From Apricaphanius iberus (lineage: Eukaryota > Chordata > Actinopteri > Cyprinodontiformes > Aphaniidae), in assembly GCA_028564705.1 (NCBI GenBank), contig JAPXFQ010002688.1, positions 186,001 through 250,000 of the forward strand: a stretch of DNA of 64,000 nucleotides. Reading direction: 5' to 3'. The notes under the pieces are model-generated. The model worked only from the letters and a program-made list of their open reading frames with translations. It searched no databases and had not been told where the DNA came from. Positions 60,130 through 64,000 of the stretch are shown piece after piece. Numbering within the stretch: position 1 is the stretch's first letter; every line of letters begins with the position of its first letter. A program made the translations under genes and the position numbers.

Positions 60130-60460
60130 CACTCTCCTACTTGAGGTGATGATTTCAGTAGCTTTTCCAGAGTCACTGTTTCTCTTATGACTGCTTCCCT
60201 GATTAATCCTGTCCTCAACCAGCTTCTCAGTTTAGGTGCATGATCATATTTTGGGAGGTAGGCAGTGGTGCTACTGCTTCATTAGAAATCCCAAGTTTGG
60301 AATATGAATTCATAATCTAACTTTGCTTTAAGTTTCTACACAACTTTATCCCTAACCTGTCTGGTGTGTTCTCTCGTCGTCATGGACCCTTTTCCTCAGT
60401 TATGTTGTCAGAAAATTTTCCGAGGCCTTCACAGAACATGTTGATTTATAGAGAGTATAG
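60130..60460 (-). mobile_element. Tc1/mariner N-terminal remnant
   Basis: Blocks such as ACTGCTTCCCTGATTAAT, CAGTTTAGGTGCATGATCAT, ACACAACTTTATCCCTAACC then TGTCTGGTGTGTTCTC, and CGAGGCCTTCACAGAACA match, in order, the reverse complement of the DNA-binding half of the same Tc1 family as at 22020-23390. It ends about 280 bp before the AGBL4 exon. Confidence 0.75.
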
Positions 60461-60742
60461 TAATATTTCAAGGCATCTCTACATACATACAAATTCATAC
60501 CATACTTTTCAGACTTGTTGTAAAAATGTTTTAAATTACTTCCTTTCCTCTTCACAGGAGTACTACTGCATTACTGATGGATCAGTTCTTGTTAAACCTT
60601 TTAAAGCTCTATTTTAATCCATATTTACATATTTTCAACACATCTTTTGACTACTTTAGTTATATTACATTACACTGTAATTTGAAAAAAAAATGCTGTT
60701 TTTTTTATTATATGTAAGATTTTTTTTTCCTCTTTTTTTCAG

Positions 60743-60837
60743 AGGGTGATTTTCAATGTGGTTAACTTCTCAAAAACCAAGAGTCTGTACAGAGACGGCA
60801 TGTCCCCCGTAGTCAAGTCTACCAGTAGGCCAAAATG
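60743..60837 (+). CDS. agbl4: Internal exon of AGBL4 (cytosolic carboxypeptidase 6)
   Basis: This 95-bp exon is bounded by a long pyrimidine tract ending TTTTTTTCAG (acceptor at 60741-60742) and a consensus donor, GTAAGT (60838-60843). Read from its first base it encodes RVIFNVVNFSKTKSLYRDGM followed by SPVVKSTSRPK, plus two bases of a Trp codon that the next exon would complete. I recognise this as the AGBL4 (CCP6) N-terminal domain. The related proteins AGBL5, AGBL2/3 and AGTPBP1 differ in the VNFSKTKSLY and STSRPKW parts. AGBL4 is an M14D zinc carboxypeptidase that shortens polyglutamate side chains on tubulin and other proteins in the cytosol. This exon lies in the beta-sandwich region before the catalytic domain, so no zinc ligand is expected in it. 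No other exon of the gene was found here, in line with the very long introns of AGBL4. Confidence 0.85.
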
Positions 60838-63384
60838 GTAAGTAGAAATACTCATCCTGCACATCTCACTTTGTAATTTTTACTTTGTACTTCTTATGTA
60901 TTTCATCTGTAAAATATAATCCACACACACAGACGTTATTTTTGTTTATATTACTTTCTTCTTCTTTGAAATCCGTTTCCAATCTGCCCAGCTTTATACA
61001 CACAAGCTCCCTAACAAACACACGCACACACATACTCACCTCATAGACCGAAACTTTAGCTTTCCAGATTGGATGCATCTGGGTGCATTAGCATGTGATC
61101 CTATGGTTTCAAGTCTGATGGCTGTCTGATGTAATAACGCTTCCCTGATGGATGCAGAGATGTGTATGCGTGCGTGAGTGTGAATGAATAGGTGGGGCAG
61201 AAGGGAATGGGCATGGTGCAGTGAGGTTGGGCGCAGTGTCTGCCAAGCAGGCTGGTGTATCCAGTGGGGCGGAGAACAGGGGAGCATGATGAAGTGTTAC
61301 CATCCAAGAGGAGCCCTGACATCTGTCATCGGTTGATGGAGGGCATCGGCAAAAGCGGCAGGCATCTGCCACCCTGAGCTGTGCACGTCTGCTAGCTTCG
61401 TGCTCGCACCAACGATGGCGTGCTGGGTGCAGGCTAATAGGAAGAGACAATGGGCACGACACCGTAGTCAGTAAAGATGAACTTCTGTCTGCAATACAGC
61501 ACACTGCAACATGGTCTATCTTAACTTCACCTCTTTGCTCTCTTTCTTATCATTCTTTGTTTAGTTGCAGCTGTCTCTGTTGTTTGTTCATGTGAAGGTA
61601 TGACTTTTTTCTACGCCTGTCCTCATGAATGTCCTCTCTAATAATTTATTCAGAGAAATGATTGCTTAGAATTGTGCTTGATCTTTGTGATGAAAGTAGT
61701 TGTTTATAGTGTGATTTGTAACCAGCTACATGTCCAGGTTATATTACAATATGATAAAATTGGGCATGCTTGAACTGTATGATTTGATCTCAACCCACCT
61801 TTATTTCCCGAATCCTTCTATTTTATCCAAGCCATTCCTCATGCATGGTACAAAACCATGCTGTTTATGTAAATCATGTAAGCCCATGGTGAGAGAATCT
61901 CTCTTTCTGCCTCCAAAGTGCTTCTCTAGAGAGGTCTGGTTGAGCTGCTGAGTGTGTGAGAAAGAAAGTAAGGGAGACTACAGCCCTAAAACTAGTCATG
62001 ATTTTCATCAGTAAAGCTATAACATGATTCTTTCACAGGAATTTCACTTTATATCTTTTGAAAATTTGCTTCAAATTTATTGAAAAAGTTAAATTTTGAA
62101 AACTGTACATTTTGCAAACAGTTCAGTTTTTTATGCTTTTGAAGAAAAGCAGATGTCCAGTCGGGGTCACAACCTGGAATTCTGTCGCCAGAACTTCTGA
62201 TTATATAACAATGGATAATTTTTTTTTTATATCAGTTCCAATTAGGGGTGTGGCGATACACCTCCTACAATTCAAATTTCTCGGAACAGACCAGTCAGTC
62301 TGGTACACACAAGCATTCGTGTTTCCACATGGAAGCATAACTGCGTTGCACTTTAGCCAGCAACAGATGGGCCTCTGTAAACAAACAGAGCAACAAAGCC
62401 TTCTGCTTGCAGATGTTATTGCCAGCGACTCTTTTAATTGAGAAAAGGAGCTGGAATGCCTGCTTGTTTCATCAAAGCTCCCTTCTGGGAACAAATAGGG
62501 TTCCCTTTTATAAAGAACAACAAGTTGTCATGGTAACTGGTTATCCACCTACGGGACCATCCGTAGTTGTTGTTAGCTTATGTCATCAAGAGTCTGTTTG
62601 TGCACTATTTTTGAATTACATTTATTTTGTTAATTTTTTTTTTTTTTTAACTTTTTTGTGGAGGCTGTACAATCACCAGCCTCTCAGGACATTGTGTCTT
62701 CAGGTTTCTAAAAAGGAAAACAAAAAAGGGCGCTAGATTTCATTCCTTGGTGCTTTTTGTGCAGCAGAAAAGACTTAATTTCTGCTTCAGCCATGAAAAA
62801 CACGATCGTTATTGTTGCTCACATCAGACCTGAGGCTTACCATCTCAATGATGTGATAGAGCATAACATTGGTAGCTAAGTAAAGATCGGGTACATCGGA
62901 CCACTGTCAGTGACTGCTTCTGTACCTGCAGCAGGTTGGAGACAAGATCACGGATTGATCAGAGGCTCAGTTCTATGCAGACAGGATTTGTGCTTTGTAA
63001 TACTTGTTGTCTAACATCTGCTAATTACCAGTTTTGTTGAAATTGTGATGTCAAAGATTAGAAGCAGCATCATATGTGGGTTGTTAAAGAAACAGTAAAG
63101 CTAGTTTGCAGAACCTATGCTAATAGTGTTAGCTTCGCCTAGCAATGTTTTGGTCATATATCCTCCCCCTCTTCTCTCACTGCTCTCTGAGGTGCGCAGC
63201 AGCTTGCTCACAGCTGAATGGTTGTGGATAGGGATGCACCAATACTGATCCTGGTATCGGCCGCCGATACTGTCTAATGTACATGTATCTGTTTCGGTTA
63301 AACTTAATCGATACCATGAACCGATACTCAAAATGTGGAAAATCTGCAATAAATTCACAAAAAAGTTAATTTTTCACTTGAAAT

Positions 63385-63421
<37 letters not shown>

Positions 63422-63639
63422 TTTGAGAATAAAATTGACAGGTTGCATCTACTCTTGCCTTCACTGTTTAAAAGTTGCATGTACACGTTTGATCCTCACC
63501 CCAAGCTGGTCCACACACAGGTCGTTCAAAACCATTTAAGCATTTTTTTTAGAAATCACTTTAAGGTAATGACTAGAAGTAAACTGTCAATCTAAACCTC
63601 TGTGTTGAAATTAGATGTCTTTTTAAACGTTCTCATGAA
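60838..63639. other. AGBL4 intron downstream of the exon; hAT fragments
   Basis: The motif TTAGGGGTGTGGCGATACAC near 62243 and the block from TAGGGATGCACCAATACTGA (63226) to about 63335 are single ends of hAT-like elements without partners. A CA-rich patch lies near 61015-61035. The next AGBL4 exon was not found before the window ends. Confidence 0.45.
63385..63421. repeat. (GATA)9 microsatellite
   Basis: Nine uninterrupted GATA units. Confidence 0.95.
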
Positions 63640-63830
63640 CTGGTGACTGTGGCTCAGGAGTTAGGAGTTTCAAGCCCCAACTCCAACTGCCTTGGTCATT
63701 GTGTCCTTGGTCAAGACACTTCACCCTTTGCCTACTGGTGGTGGTCAGAGGGCCCGGTGGCGCCAGTGTCCGCTTTGGAGTCCGTAGGGACTAAATAAAG
63801 AACTGTATGAGTACAGGCCATTTACTAATA
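63640..63830 (+). mobile_element. tRNA-derived SINE (family C)
   Basis: The head reads GACTGTGGCTCAGGAGTTAG with a degraded B box, GTTTCAAGCCCC. The body has GTCCTTGGTCAAGACACTTC, CTACTGGTGGTGGTCAGAGG and CCGGTGGCGCCAGTG. The 3' end is TACAGGCCATTTACT. This order matches a widespread teleost SINE; the middle is shortened. No target duplication was identified. Confidence 0.7.
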
Positions 63831-64000
63831 ACCAACTGGAATAAATTAACCAGAGATATAAAGCAGTGCAGTTATTTGGGTGCAATTTAAGCACAATTTC
63901 TTTTATTTCATGCATTTTCTTAATTAAACTTTAACATTACTGAAACATTAACTTTTTTTAAACTAACTTTGAAAGTTGTGTTGTATTTTCTTAAGGAGAA

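Noticed and set aside
61101..61504. Minus-strand frames of 73-131 codons just downstream of the AGBL4 exon
   Set aside because: Composition is histidine/threonine/proline-rich from CA- and TG-rich DNA. Several frames overlap, which points to absence of stops rather than coding.
1..64000. CRISPR arrays, operons, phage or bacterial defence systems
   Set aside because: The repeats are microsatellites and eukaryotic transposons. The spliced exon and SINE/LINE content show a vertebrate genome.

Overview
This looks like nuclear DNA of a ray-finned (teleost) fish. It is AT-rich and gene-poor, and it is crowded with transposon families I recognise from fish: Tc1/mariner, hAT miniature elements, Rex/L2 and RTE LINEs, and tRNA-derived SINEs with GGAT tails. 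I can support only one host coding segment: a 95-bp internal exon at 60743-60837 (+ strand) with clean splice sites. Its 31 complete codons match the N-terminal domain of AGBL4 (cytosolic carboxypeptidase 6, a tubulin deglutamylase). AGBL4 is known for very long introns, so the simplest reading is that nearly the whole window is AGBL4 intron. I saw no other AGBL4 exon, but I could not run a search.

Layout. 1-11 kb: an hAT element with a BED-finger ORF and a perfect 8-bp target duplication (1328-2697), a perfect 18-bp hairpin (6238-6276), and a SINE with a perfect 12-bp duplication (8298-8541). 11-17 kb: a degraded Tc1, two dead LINEs and an hAT-like MITE. 19-24 kb: a TTAA-flanked MITE, then a Tc1 interrupted by two SINE fragments. 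25-33 kb: a pogo-like element, a reverse-strand LINE fragment and a degraded hAT with a BED-finger remnant. 33.9-35.6 kb: an almost intact Tc1/mariner whose transposase is broken by one stop codon. 37-40 kb: two copies of one hAT-like MITE and two Tc1 remnants among CA/TA repeats. 44-48 kb: two more Tc1 remnants. 50-56 kb: TTAA-type foldback elements, an hAT-like MITE with a perfect duplication, a PIF/Harbinger-like Myb/SANT remnant, an unclassified repeat and a SINE. 57-58 kb: an RTE-type LINE with its catalytic core deleted. 60-64 kb: a Tc1 remnant about 300 bp upstream of the AGBL4 exon, then hAT fragments, a GATA repeat and a SINE.

Nothing here forms an operon-like or multi-gene system. 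The interest lies in the exon, in the dated layers of transposon insertions (target duplications, nesting, single disabling lesions), and in a few unexplained structures: palindrome arrays, paired unclassified repeats, and twin octamer motifs that may mark a regulatory element. Most other open frames in this AT-rich DNA have no recognisable homology and were not annotated. Family names come from recalled motifs and consensus patterns, not from a database search.
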